Origin: an uncultured Bacteroidales bacterium
GTDB taxonomy: Bacteria > Bacteroidota > Bacteroidia > Bacteroidales > Paludibacteraceae
Assembly (NCBI GenBank): GCA_903901975.1
Contig: CAIUTB010000092.1
Location: 1-36,327 of the forward strand
Length of the DNA: 36,327 nt
Direction: 5' to 3'
This document shows, in pieces, positions 25,681 through 33,787 of this stretch. Below the pieces are notes generated by a model, which saw only the letters and a program-made list of their open reading frames with translations, searched no databases and was not told the origin of the DNA. The stretch's first letter is position 1. Each line of letters starts with the position of its first letter. The translations under genes were made by a program, and so were the position numbers.

Positions 25681-26700
25681 TTATTTCGAGTTCTTTTTGT
25701 AATACTTAATCATTTTTGGTAATACTTCTTCAATATTTCCGGTAATTACATAATCTGCAATTTGATTGATAGGTGCTTTCGGGTCATTATTGATAGCAAT
25801 AATCATAGCACTTTCCTGCATACCAGCAATGTGCTGTATCTGACCAGAAATACCACAGGCAATATACAATTTTGGACGAACAGTTGTACCTGTCTGGCCA
25901 ATCTGACGTTCGTGTTCGGCAAATCCGGCATCTACAGCAGCACGTGAAGCACCAACTTCAGCACCTAAAGTGGCAGCCAGTTCGTGCAATAGTTTGAAAT
26001 TTTCTGCACTTCCAACACCATAACCACCCGAAACAATTATTGGTGAACCTTTGATGTTCAGTTTCGATTTTTCCATATGCCGTTCGATTACTTCCACTAC
26101 AAAATCTGTATCAGCAACGTATTTAGCAACATCCAATTTGTTTGTTTTTCCAATAAATTTGGCGTCTTTAATTTCTTTTTTCATTACACCTTCGCGAACC
26201 GTTGCCATTTGGGGCCGACAGTCAGGATTCACAATGGTTGCAACGATATTTCCACCAAATGCAGGACGAATCTGATAAAGTAGATTTTCATATACTTTTC
26301 CTGCTTTTTTATCTTCATACGTCCCAACTTCAAGCGAAGTACAGTCGGCAGTCAAACCGCTGAACAAGGCTGAAGAAACACGTGGACCTAAATCACGTCC
26401 AATTGAAGTAGCTCCCATCAAGGCGATTTGTGGTTTTTCTTCTTTAAAAAGATTTACCAGCAACGACGTATGAGGCAACGAAGTGTACGGGAAAAGACGT
26501 TTGTCATCGGCCAAATGAAGTACATCTACGCCATAAGGGAAAACCTGCGCACCAATGCCCTCCAATTTAAATCCGACAGCGAGTGCTTCTAATTTACAAT
26601 TCAGTTGTTTGGCCAGACTTCGGCCTTTTGTGAGCAATTCCAGGCTAACATCGCCTACAATGCCATCTTCTATTTCAAGATATACAAATATATTGTTCAT
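25681..26700 (-). CDS. etfA: Electron transfer flavoprotein alpha subunit
   Basis: 339 aa, normal length. EtfA binds FAD and, with EtfB, accepts electrons from acyl-CoA dehydrogenases and delivers them to the membrane chain or to a bifurcating partner. The C-terminal FAD domain is complete: IIVSGGYGVGSAENFKLLHE (221-240), GASRAAVDAGF (250-260), QIGQTGTTVRPKLYIACGIS (266-285), QHIAGMQESAMIIAINNDP and PINQIADYVITG. The N-terminal domain (1-190) is the Rossmann-like ETF domain. It lies 5 bp from etfB and 1 bp from the acyl-CoA dehydrogenase gene, so the three are cotranscribed and form one enzyme system. Confidence 0.96.
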   Translation of the reverse strand: MNNIFVYLEIEDGIVGDVSLELLTKGRSLAKQLNCKLEALAVGFKLEGIGAQVFPYGVDVLHLADDKRLFPYTSLPHTSLLVNLFKEEKPQIALMGATSIGRDLGPRVSSALFSGLTADCTSLEVGTYEDKKAGKVYENLLYQIRPAFGGNIVATIVNPDCRPQMATVREGVMKKEIKDAKFIGKTNKLDVAKYVADTDFVVEVIERHMEKSKLNIKGSPIIVSGGYGVGSAENFKLLHELAATLGAEVGASRAAVDAGFAEHERQIGQTGTTVRPKLYIACGISGQIQHIAGMQESAMIIAINNDPKAPINQIADYVITGNIEEVLPKMIKYYKKNSK

Positions 26701-26705
26701 GGTTC

Positions 26706-27578
26706 TTATCCTATCGTATGGTTTGCAATTAATTCTTTCATCAGATCTTCGATTTCGACATCAGAAGCTGTCATTCGTTTACTTTCCTTGGCAGTAAATA
26801 CAACGTTTTCAATTTGTTTTACCTTGGTTGGAGAGCCTGAAAGCCCAAGCCATTGAATTTCGTGATCAATGTCACCTACACCCCACTCCGTAATATTCAG
26901 GTAAGGATGTGTGTCGAAATAATCAGTGTAGTCATTACCTGCTTCTTGTTTTTCGGTAGGAGTGACGGCGCGTTTATATTTCATGGTCAGTTTCGCATGA
27001 CGAGGTCGGCATTCAGGAGCAGAACTATTCACGGTGATTAGCATTGGAAGTGGACCTCTTACAATTTCAACGCCTCTTTCTAAACGACGTTTAACCGTGA
27101 TTTTGCTGTTCGATAAATCTAAAATTTCTTCGGCATATGTAATTTGTGGAAAGCCTAATTTCTCGGCTACTTGTGGCCCAACCTGAGCAGTATCACCATC
27201 GATAGCCTGGCGACCACAAATAATTAAATCGACTTTACCCATTTTACGAATGGCACAGGCAAGTGCATAGGATGTAGCAAGCGTGTCAGAACCTGCAAAT
27301 TCACGTCCACTCAACAGATAACCACCATCGGCACCCCGATACATACTCTCACGGATAATTTCAGCTGCACGGGCTGGTCCCATTGTCAGGATATGAACCG
27401 TTGCACCTTCAATCTTGTTTTTCAAGCGAAGTGCTTGTTCCAACGCATTCAAATCTTCGGGGTTATAAATGGCCGGAAGCGCTGCACGGTTTACCGTACC
27501 ATCAGCTTTCATTGCATCTTTTCCCACATTGCGTGTGTCGGGTACTTGCTTTGCAAGAACAATAATTTTAAAACTCAT
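26706..27578 (-). CDS. etfB: Electron transfer flavoprotein beta subunit
   Basis: 290 aa. EtfB is the AMP-binding, or second-FAD-binding in bifurcating types, partner of EtfA. Landmarks are KIIVLAKQVPDTRN near the N-terminus, IYNPEDLNALEQALRLK (37-53), ATVHILTMGPA, a DLIICGRQAIDGDTAQVGPQ segment with the conserved GRQAIDGDTAQVG loop, and EIVRGPLPMLITV. It is somewhat longer than the usual 250-260 aa, with a C-terminal tail. It is the first gene of the etfBA-acyl-CoA dehydrogenase operon, with a clear promoter about 120 bp upstream. Confidence 0.96.
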   Translation of the reverse strand: MSFKIIVLAKQVPDTRNVGKDAMKADGTVNRAALPAIYNPEDLNALEQALRLKNKIEGATVHILTMGPARAAEIIRESMYRGADGGYLLSGREFAGSDTLATSYALACAIRKMGKVDLIICGRQAIDGDTAQVGPQVAEKLGFPQITYAEEILDLSNSKITVKRRLERGVEIVRGPLPMLITVNSSAPECRPRHAKLTMKYKRAVTPTEKQEAGNDYTDYFDTHPYLNITEWGVGDIDHEIQWLGLSGSPTKVKQIENVVFTAKESKRMTASDVEIEDLMKELIANHTIG

Positions 27579-27699
27579 TTTCTGATAATTAGATTAATAT
27601 ATTGACTTATAAACTCTATTATTTCAATAAATTCATTCGCTTTCCCGGATAGATTTCATCTATATTATATTGAAAATCTAAATTTAAAAAAAAGACCTG

Positions 27700-27730
27700 C
27701 AAAAGTAACTTTTTTTATTCAAATCACAAT
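27700..27730 (-). promoter_or_regulatory. Bacteroidota-type promoter of the etf operon
   Basis: On the minus strand the -7 box TACTTTTG (27700-27707) is preceded, 19 bases upstream, by TTG (27727-27729). This matches the primary-sigma consensus of the phylum (TTTG, 19-21, TAnnTTTG). The predicted start near 27693 gives a 5' UTR of about 115 nt before etfB. Confidence 0.75.
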
Positions 27731-27783
27731 TCTTTATTGGACAAAAGTTCTAAAATGCACACAATAAATAGCCCATTAGGCAT

Positions 27784-27817
27784 AAAAAAAACGTGGGACT
27801 TTTCACAAGGTCCCACG
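27784..27817 (-). terminator. Terminator of the candidate small RNA
   Basis: CGTGGGAC (27792-27799) and GTCCCACG (27810-27817) form a GC-rich 8-bp stem, extended by two A-U pairs. In the minus-strand RNA the loop is GUGA, a GNRA tetraloop. It is followed directly by eight T (27784-27791). Confidence 0.8.
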
Positions 27818-27872
27818 CCGTAATAGGTATTAGTTTTTTTTAAGGTATAAAAAAGATTGTGTTGTTTAGTTA
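27784..27872 (-). ncRNA. Candidate ~90-nt small RNA or attenuated leader
   Basis: A promoter (27879-27910) points into this stretch and a terminator with a T8 run closes it at 27784-27817. No ORF fits between them. The transcript would stop about 80 bases upstream of the etfB promoter. No known RNA family was recognised. If read-through occurs it would instead be a leader of the etf operon. Confidence 0.45.
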
Positions 27873-27878
27873 ACGATG

Positions 27879-27910
27879 CAAATAAACGGGTAAAAATGGA
27901 GTTGTACAAG
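27879..27910 (-). promoter_or_regulatory. Promoter of the candidate small RNA
   Basis: The minus strand reads CTTG (27907-27910), 20 bases, then TTTATTTGC with box 27879-27886. This fits the Bacteroidota promoter spacing with one departure in the -7 box (TTTATTTG instead of TAnnTTTG). Confidence 0.55.
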
Positions 27911-28304
27911 TAGAAAAATATGTTTTACAACCTATTTTTTGATTTTTTCTCCCGTTTTAAGCTGATAAAATTGGTAAGTAATAATAAATTAGTACTGGAT
28001 ATCAGACAATTAAAAGAACAATTTCAGAAGTATAAAATAAAATAAAATCATTCAGTAAAATGCATATTTAATGAATAATTATTTTACATATAGAATTTGT
28101 ATGCAAAGCTAAAGTATATTTTGATAAATTCACTAAACATGAATATTCATTTATGTTCTGAACAAACGAATCGCAAATATACGACTTATTTGTTAAGAAT
28201 TTCTTTAATTTTTTTTATGTCAGAGTCATTGATTAGGATTTTAGCTAATATTTTAAATTACGGAGTCAAAGTATCAAATTACACTTCAGATTTTTTCCGC
28301 TTTC
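27911..28304. other. AT-rich spacer between the etf region and the thrS leader
   Basis: About 400 bases with no convincing ORF, repeat or promoter on either strand. An open frame on the plus strand at 28097-28414 is considered spurious. Confidence 0.5.
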
Positions 28305-28335
28305 TTGCAAAATTCACATTTACTCGCTATCTTTG
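28305..28335 (+). promoter_or_regulatory. Candidate thrS promoter P1
   Basis: TTG (28305-28307), exactly 20 bases, then TATCTTTG (28328-28335), a perfect match to the phylum's -7 box. Transcription would start near 28342 and give thrS a leader of about 205 nt. Confidence 0.75.
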
Positions 28336-28416
28336 TGTATATTATAGCTCCAGAATTATTTCATGGGATTGCTACTATTTATTTGATTATTTTTCGATAA
28401 ACCAACTTAAATAATT

Positions 28417-28440
28417 GTTGAAAATACAATTTTGTTCAAC
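28417..28440 (+). other. Leader hairpin upstream of thrS
   Basis: GTTGAA (28417-28422) pairs with TTCAAC (28435-28440), and the interior AAT/ATT can extend the stem past a bulge. It lies in the predicted 5' leader of thrS transcribed from P1. Confidence 0.45.
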
Positions 28441-28472
28441 TTTTAGAGAAAGTGGTCTTGATTCTTATTTGG

Positions 28473-28503
28473 CTTACATAAAAATCGACGATTTTTATGT
28501 AAG
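28473..28503 (+). promoter_or_regulatory. Perfect 31-base palindrome before thrS
   Basis: The arm CTTACATAAAAATCG (28473-28487) is followed by a single A (28488) and its exact complement (28489-28503). It overlaps a second TAnnTTTG-type box, TAAGTTTG (28500-28507), and ends 44 bases before the thrS start codon. It may be a repressor operator or, as RNA from P1, a long leader hairpin. Confidence 0.75.
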
Positions 28504-28547
28504 TTTGCACTTCAAAATTAAAAAACCATTTGTAGGGTTAAAAACGT

Positions 28548-30488
28548 ATGATTAAAGTAACATTTCCCGACGGTTCTGTACGCGAATTTGCCAAAGGCAT
28601 TACAGGACTTCAACTGGCTGAGAGTATCAGCTCCCGACTTGCACAAGAGGTGCTTGCCATCACTGTAAACGAACAAATTTGGGACTTAAGTCGCCCGATC
28701 GAAAACGACGCAGCAATTAAATTGCACAAATGGGACGATGAAGAAGCAAAACATGCCTATTGGCACTCGTCAGCTCACCTTATGGCCGAAGCCTTGCATG
28801 AATTGTATCCTGGCATAAAATTCGGTATTGGACCAGCTATCGAAAATGGATTTTACTATGATGTAGATCCTGGCGAAGTTTCTATAAAAGAATCTGATTT
28901 GCTCGTAATTGAAGCGAAAATGATGGAATTGGCTGCACGAAAAGAAGCTATAATTCGATGCGATATTAGTAAAGCCGACGCTTTGGCACGTTTTGAAGCT
29001 ATCGGTGAAGTGTATAAAACTGAGTTGATTAACGACCTGACGGATGGAACTATTACACTTTACACTCAAGGAAATTTCACGGATTTGTGCCGTGGACCGC
29101 ATTTGCCCAATACCGGTGAAATTAAAGCTATCAAGGTGTTAAGTGTGGCAGGAGCTTATTGGCGTGGTGACGAGAAACGTAAAATGCTTACCCGCATATA
29201 CGGTATTTCATTTCCTAAACGTAAAATGCTCGACGAATACTTAGTATTACTTGAGGAAGCAAAAAAACGGGATCACCGAAAAATCGGGAAAGAATTGGAA
29301 CTATTTATGTTCTCCGAAATGGTGGGCAAAGGACTTCCAATTTGGTTGCCTCGTGGGACGGCATTGCGTCTTCGGCTTGAGGACTTTTTGAAAAAAATAC
29401 AACGTCGTTTCGATTATCAGCAAGTAATGACGCCTCATATTGGGAATAAACAATTGTATGTAACCTCCGGTCATTATGCCAAATATGGTAAAGACTCATT
29501 TCAACCGATACATACTCCCGAAGAAGGAGAAGAATATCTTTTGAAACCGATGAATTGCCCTCATCACTGCGAAATTTACAAATTCAAACCTCGCTCATAC
29601 AAAGATTTACCCTTACGCTTAGCCGAATTTGGAACTGTTTACCGCTATGAGCAAAGTGGTGAGTTACATGGATTAACCCGTGTACGAAGCTTTACGCAGG
29701 ATGATGCACATATCTTTTGTCGTCCGGATCAGGTGAAAGATGAGTTCCTGAAAGTAATGGATATTATCTTTATTATTTTCAAAGCCCTCGAATTTGAAAA
29801 CTTCGAAGCCCAGATTTCACTTCGTGACCCAAATAACAAAGAAAAATACATTGGGTCTGACGAAAACTGGGAAAAAGCAGAAACTGCAATTGTTGAAGTT
29901 TGCCGTGAAAAAGGATTGAAAGTAAAAGTTGAACTGGGCGAGGCAGCTTTCTATGGTCCTAAACTCGATTTTATGGTTAAAGATGCAATTGGACGCCGCT
30001 GGCAATTAGGAACAATTCAGGTTGACTACAATTTACCGGAGCGTTTTGAACTGGAATACACTGGCGAAGATAATGCGAAACATCGTCCTGTAATGATTCA
30101 TCGAGCCCCATTTGGCTCAATGGAACGTTTCGTAGCTGTTTTGATTGAACATACAGCTGGCAAATTTCCGTTATGGTTGACTCCTGATCAAGTTGTGATT
30201 TTGCCTATCAGCGAAAAATTTAATGATTACGCATTTCAGATAGCTAAACAAATGAACTCACAGGATATTCGTGTGACAGTGGATGATCGAAATGAAAAAA
30301 TAGGTCGTAAAATTCGTGATAACGAGTTGAAGCGAATTCCGTATATGTTGATTGTAGGCGAAAAGGAAGCCGAAAATAATGAAGTAGCGGTGCGGCGACA
30401 AGGTGAAGGCGACAAAGGAACTATGACAGTGGCTGATTTTTCTAAACTGATACTTGACGAAGTTGATGGATTAGTAAGTAAATACTAA
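28548..30488 (+). CDS. thrS: Threonyl-tRNA synthetase
   Basis: 646 aa, normal full length. It charges tRNA-Thr in the cytoplasm. The N-terminus is a TGS domain ([20 protein letters not shown]). The editing domain (second additional domain) shows [16 protein letters not shown], the conserved HxxxH-type site, and the CRGPHLP motif. The class II core carries the zinc-site motif [11 protein letters not shown], motif 2 ([20 protein letters not shown]) and motif 3 ([20 protein letters not shown]). The anticodon-binding domain is at the C-terminus ([33 protein letters not shown]). ATG 28548 aligns with the known TGS start. A strong hairpin terminator follows. Confidence 0.98.
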   Translation: MIKVTFPDGSVREFAKGITGLQLAESISSRLAQEVLAITVNEQIWDLSRPIENDAAIKLHKWDDEEAKHAYWHSSAHLMAEALHELYPGIKFGIGPAIENGFYYDVDPGEVSIKESDLLVIEAKMMELAARKEAIIRCDISKADALARFEAIGEVYKTELINDLTDGTITLYTQGNFTDLCRGPHLPNTGEIKAIKVLSVAGAYWRGDEKRKMLTRIYGISFPKRKMLDEYLVLLEEAKKRDHRKIGKELELFMFSEMVGKGLPIWLPRGTALRLRLEDFLKKIQRRFDYQQVMTPHIGNKQLYVTSGHYAKYGKDSFQPIHTPEEGEEYLLKPMNCPHHCEIYKFKPRSYKDLPLRLAEFGTVYRYEQSGELHGLTRVRSFTQDDAHIFCRPDQVKDEFLKVMDIIFIIFKALEFENFEAQISLRDPNNKEKYIGSDENWEKAETAIVEVCREKGLKVKVELGEAAFYGPKLDFMVKDAIGRRWQLGTIQVDYNLPERFELEYTGEDNAKHRPVMIHRAPFGSMERFVAVLIEHTAGKFPLWLTPDQVVILPISEKFNDYAFQIAKQMNSQDIRVTVDDRNEKIGRKIRDNELKRIPYMLIVGEKEAENNEVAVRRQGEGDKGTMTVADFSKLILDEVDGLVSKY

Positions 30489-30519
30489 ACGAAAAATCAA
30501 TTTATATTTAATAACCTAT

Positions 30520-30556
30520 AAAATGCGAATCAGTTTAACTGATTCGCATTTTATTT
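30520..30556. terminator. Terminator between thrS and the convergent regulator gene
   Basis: AAAATGCGAATCAGTT (30520-30535) and its exact complement (30537-30552) flank one base, giving a 13-14-bp stem with a tight loop and A/T-rich feet on both sides. It can serve thrS (plus) and the regulator gene (minus). Confidence 0.9.
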
Positions 30557-30588
30557 TGAAATATCAAAGCTAACCTCAACAGTTGAAA

Positions 30589-33471
30589 TTAGAATCGTTG
30601 CAAAAACTCACTCAGATTTACATCCCTTTGTAAATCCATTTTTTTTCGTAATCGGTAACGGTTTGTTTCAATACTTCTTATTGAAGTATTGAGTAATGGA
30701 GCAATATCTTTGGATGACAAATCCATTTTCAGATATGCACATAGTTTCTTGTCACTGGTACTTAAATCAGGGTACATTTCCCCTAATCGTTTCAAGTAAT
30801 TTTCATATACAAGGTCAAAATTCTCTTCAAATTTCTTCCAGTTATTGTCGTTTTCAATGTTTTGTCGAATATTTCGTTCGATTTTACTCAATCGGGATAA
30901 TATACTGTGAGAGTCCGAATTGTTTTGAATTTCATGACTTGTTTTGGTAATTGTGTCCATAATTTCGAACAGCATTTCATTTTTCCGAATCAGATTCATA
31001 GTAGAGCTCGCTAGTTCTTGTGATTTATGTCTTAATTCATATTGAAGTTGTTGGTTCTTAAGTTCCTTTATTTCCCTCTTCTTTTCCGATGTTTCCGTTT
31101 CAAAATATTTTTTCTGTTCATTTAATTCAATTTCTTTCATTTTTTCCATGTCTTTTGCCCCTTTTTTTGACTGATAATCAATTAAGAATACGATAGCTGC
31201 TAGTATGAGAATTAATAATACAAAATACACAATCAAGGCAAACTTACTTTCATACCAGGCCGGCAATATATCAAATGAAAAGCTACAAATGGCTTCTTTC
31301 GACTCCAGAATATCTCTTGCTCTAATCTTGAAGCTGTAATGTCCTTTCGGTAATTGTGTATATTCTTTTGTATTGTTAGTACTAAATTCCGACCAGTTTT
31401 CATCGATATTCTCTAACATATAACTATATTGAACCAATCCTTCATTTCTGTACTCAGGTGCAATAAATTCAAATCGCAATGAATTTTGATTGTGTCGAAA
31501 TATCGATATTTTTGTGTTTTCATTCATTTTGTTCTCATTGACTGTGCCAGAACCTTGATTGGTAATAATTATATTATCCAAAAAAACCTTGAAAGTGTTT
31601 TTGGTTGAACTTCCCTGACGGGTATCAATTGAACTGAAACCATTCTCTGTACTTAGAATGAGTCTATTATTGTCAATAAAATTAAAATGTTCAAATCCTG
31701 TAATGATTTTAGGTTGTAGAATCCGATAAGTCAATGAATCCATATTAAAAGTATTGTTCATATTTTTTTTTGCCAATCCGATAAAACGTCCGGAAACAAA
31801 CCACACGTCTCCATTACTACATTCGTGTAAACGCATGTAGTTCGGAACAGATTTAAACAAATTATTCCAAGCTGTATAAGGATCTATTCTGTTTTTATTC
31901 CTGTTATATATGTAAAAACCCCTTTCTGACGAAAAGATAAGTTTATTGTTTATTCTGAAAACAGTGTTACTTTGAATAGCAGGAAATCCTTTGTTGTTAA
32001 ATAATTCTACCTGGGTTATACTATCCATTTCTGAATTGAAGTGTAGACGGAACATTCCCTTTTGCCAATGACTGAACCAAACCGACCCATCTGCATCTTC
32101 CTCGAACATAGGACTTGATTCTGAAAACTTACCTTTGATGAAATGAGAGAATTTCCATGAGTGCCCTGTTTTCTTTAAAATAAATAAACCCTGATATGAA
32201 CAGCCTAATATTAAGTTTGGGTGAAGACGCAAGGACTTAAAATTCCAGGTACCTGTTAATTCTTCAATACGATCAGTTCGGTTTGGATAGATAATAAACG
32301 CACCATGGTCGTCGCCACAAAAAATTGTACCGTCAATTTCTGTGAGACACCAGATTTGCCCCTCGAAACCCTTTACCAGTTTCGGTTGTATTGGAAACGG
32401 ACTGTTAGTTAATGGAAAAGTTGTAGAATAGAGACCTTGATTCGTGCCCAAATACAAGGTTTTGTTTTTAAGTAATGAAGTATAGCCTGCTCCATTAAGG
32501 TTATTAGTACCGAAAATATTTTGTATTGGACTGTTCAGCATTACATAATCAATGCCTTTGTCCAGACCAAGCCACAAATTATTCTGATTATCAAAAGCAA
32601 CGCTTAAAACGGTATTATTTTGAAGACCTGTAAATGTATTTACATAGGTAACACTTCGATCGGTCAAATTTAATACAGCTATACCCCGTTGTACAGTTCC
32701 GAATACCAATTGATTGGCATTTCTGGCAGCGCAGAAAACCTGATTTTGTTTCAAAAAATCATCTATTCCAGTATTATAAGGTATTATTTTATTCCCATTA
32801 AATAGGTATACACCATTAAAGCTGGTTATTAATAATATATTGTCCCCATCGAGAGCTATGATAGAACAAACCTTTTTGTTTATTAGTAATTCTGATCCAG
32901 GTAAGCGGACAAACAAGTTGCCATTAAGCATAAAAACACCGCTTTTTTCACTTGTCAAAAACAATATATTATGAATAAACGCTGATGCATCTATTTTGCT
33001 GTGAAAAGGATAACCTGCAATATTTTTACCATCGTATTGATATACTGTTTTATCACCCTGGAAATAAATTTTATCATTCCCAACCTGGATATTATATAAT
33101 TCATTAGATCCTTGTTTGTTAATCTCCGTTTTGGGGACTAATGAGAAATACTTGAGTTGCCCGTTTGTCTGCTTTTTGAAGTACCCGAATTCATTAAAAG
33201 TAGATGCGTAAAACCGACCATCCTTTGTGTGAACTAAGGAACGGACATTGGTTCCATTATTTATGGGGAATATAGTCCAGTTCTTACCATTAAACTGTAG
33301 TAGCCCATTATTGTTGGCAAAATACATAAAATTCGATTCATCCTGAACAATTGCCCAGTTTTGAGTTCCGGCTTTATATGTATCACGTTGAAAATTACGC
33401 ACTAAAGGATGATTGGCATAACTGGTAATATAAAGAACAAAGACAATAACTGTTAATAAAACCTTTTTCAT
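30589..33471 (-). CDS. Membrane-bound Y_Y_Y propeller regulator with LuxR-like HTH
   Basis: 960 aa from Met at 33471; a start 8 codons upstream (33495) is also open, but the shorter form gives a tidier signal peptide (MKKVLLTVIVFVLYITSYA). Numbering here follows the 968-aa frame. Residues 40-640 are a two-component-regulator-like beta-propeller with recurring FDNQNNLWLGLDKGIDYV-type blades. A Y_Y_Y domain covers about 665-745 (LRFEFIAPEYRNEGLVQYSY, ENIDENWSEFS, YSFKIRARD). One membrane helix (752-773) leads to a long coiled coil (780-845). The C-terminus (907-965) is a LuxR/GerE-like HTH (LSTSDKKLCAYLKMDLSSKD, SIRSIETNRYRLRKKM). No histidine kinase or receiver domain is present. A periplasmic ligand sensor with a cytoplasmic DNA-binding end is inferred, controlling the divergent susC-like gene. 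Confidence 0.93.
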   Translation of the reverse strand: MKKVLLTVIVFVLYITSYANHPLVRNFQRDTYKAGTQNWAIVQDESNFMYFANNNGLLQFNGKNWTIFPINNGTNVRSLVHTKDGRFYASTFNEFGYFKKQTNGQLKYFSLVPKTEINKQGSNELYNIQVGNDKIYFQGDKTVYQYDGKNIAGYPFHSKIDASAFIHNILFLTSEKSGVFMLNGNLFVRLPGSELLINKKVCSIIALDGDNILLITSFNGVYLFNGNKIIPYNTGIDDFLKQNQVFCAARNANQLVFGTVQRGIAVLNLTDRSVTYVNTFTGLQNNTVLSVAFDNQNNLWLGLDKGIDYVMLNSPIQNIFGTNNLNGAGYTSLLKNKTLYLGTNQGLYSTTFPLTNSPFPIQPKLVKGFEGQIWCLTEIDGTIFCGDDHGAFIIYPNRTDRIEELTGTWNFKSLRLHPNLILGCSYQGLFILKKTGHSWKFSHFIKGKFSESSPMFEEDADGSVWFSHWQKGMFRLHFNSEMDSITQVELFNNKGFPAIQSNTVFRINNKLIFSSERGFYIYNRNKNRIDPYTAWNNLFKSVPNYMRLHECSNGDVWFVSGRFIGLAKKNMNNTFNMDSLTYRILQPKIITGFEHFNFIDNNRLILSTENGFSSIDTRQGSSTKNTFKVFLDNIIITNQGSGTVNENKMNENTKISIFRHNQNSLRFEFIAPEYRNEGLVQYSYMLENIDENWSEFSTNNTKEYTQLPKGHYSFKIRARDILESKEAICSFSFDILPAWYESKFALIVYFVLLILILAAIVFLIDYQSKKGAKDMEKMKEIELNEQKKYFETETSEKKREIKELKNQQLQYELRHKSQELASSTMNLIRKNEMLFEIMDTITKTSHEIQNNSDSHSILSRLSKIERNIRQNIENDNNWKKFEENFDLVYENYLKRLGEMYPDLSTSDKKLCAYLKMDLSSKDIAPLLNTSIRSIETNRYRLRKKMDLQRDVNLSEFLQRF

Positions 33472-33495
33472 TTCATTTTTATTGTAAGGATTCAT

Positions 33496-33671
33496 ATTTC
33501 ATACTTTGATAGTTCAATTTTACTACAATTAATTCAGGTGAAATGAATGTTGAAATATGTTATACAACATGTATTAATTTAAGTATCATATTATCAAGAT
33601 GATATAAATTAGATTGATGTAATATTGAGTAGTGAAATTATACTACTTGCGTATTATTGTGAAGTAAAATA
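33496..33671. promoter_or_regulatory. Divergent regulatory region with three dyads
   Basis: Three imperfect inverted repeats lie between the regulator and the SusC-type gene: ATGTTG/CAACAT (33547-33552 and 33565-33570), TATCAT/ATGATA (33584-33589 and 33599-33604), and AGTAGT/ACTACT with AATT in the centre (33628-33633 and 33642-33647). The last is centred about 71 bases upstream of the predicted start of the SusC-type gene, where a LuxR-type activator would bind. Binding itself is inference. Confidence 0.5.
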
Positions 33672-33703
33672 TTTGCTGTTTCATTTATAACCACCTACAT
33701 TTG
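33672..33703 (+). promoter_or_regulatory. Promoter of the SusC-type receptor gene
   Basis: TTTG (33672-33675), exactly 20 bases, then TACATTTG (33696-33703) is a full match to the Bacteroidota consensus. The predicted start near 33710 gives a leader of about 78 nt. Confidence 0.85.
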
Positions 33704-33787
33704 CAATGTTCATTTCAGTCAAAATATTACAAATTAGTCAACATTTATTTTCAATTCTAATTTATATAATTTTTAAATTAAGTCAGT

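Noticed and set aside
27724-27909. 61-aa minus-strand frame upstream of etfB
   Set aside because: Its start lies within the candidate small-RNA promoter and it reads through the terminator hairpin and the etf promoter.
28097-28414. 105-aa plus-strand frame in the thrS upstream region
   Set aside because: AT-rich, Phe/Tyr/Ile-heavy composition with no domain, and it spans the strong P1 promoter (28305-28335). Chance open frame.
28305-28547. T-box riboswitch for thrS
   Set aside because: No T-box motif or antiterminator/terminator pair with a U-run was found, and this phylum is not known for T-boxes.
30589-33471. Hybrid two-component system
   Set aside because: The propeller and Y_Y_Y domains fit, but there is no histidine kinase, ATPase or receiver domain, only a LuxR-like HTH.
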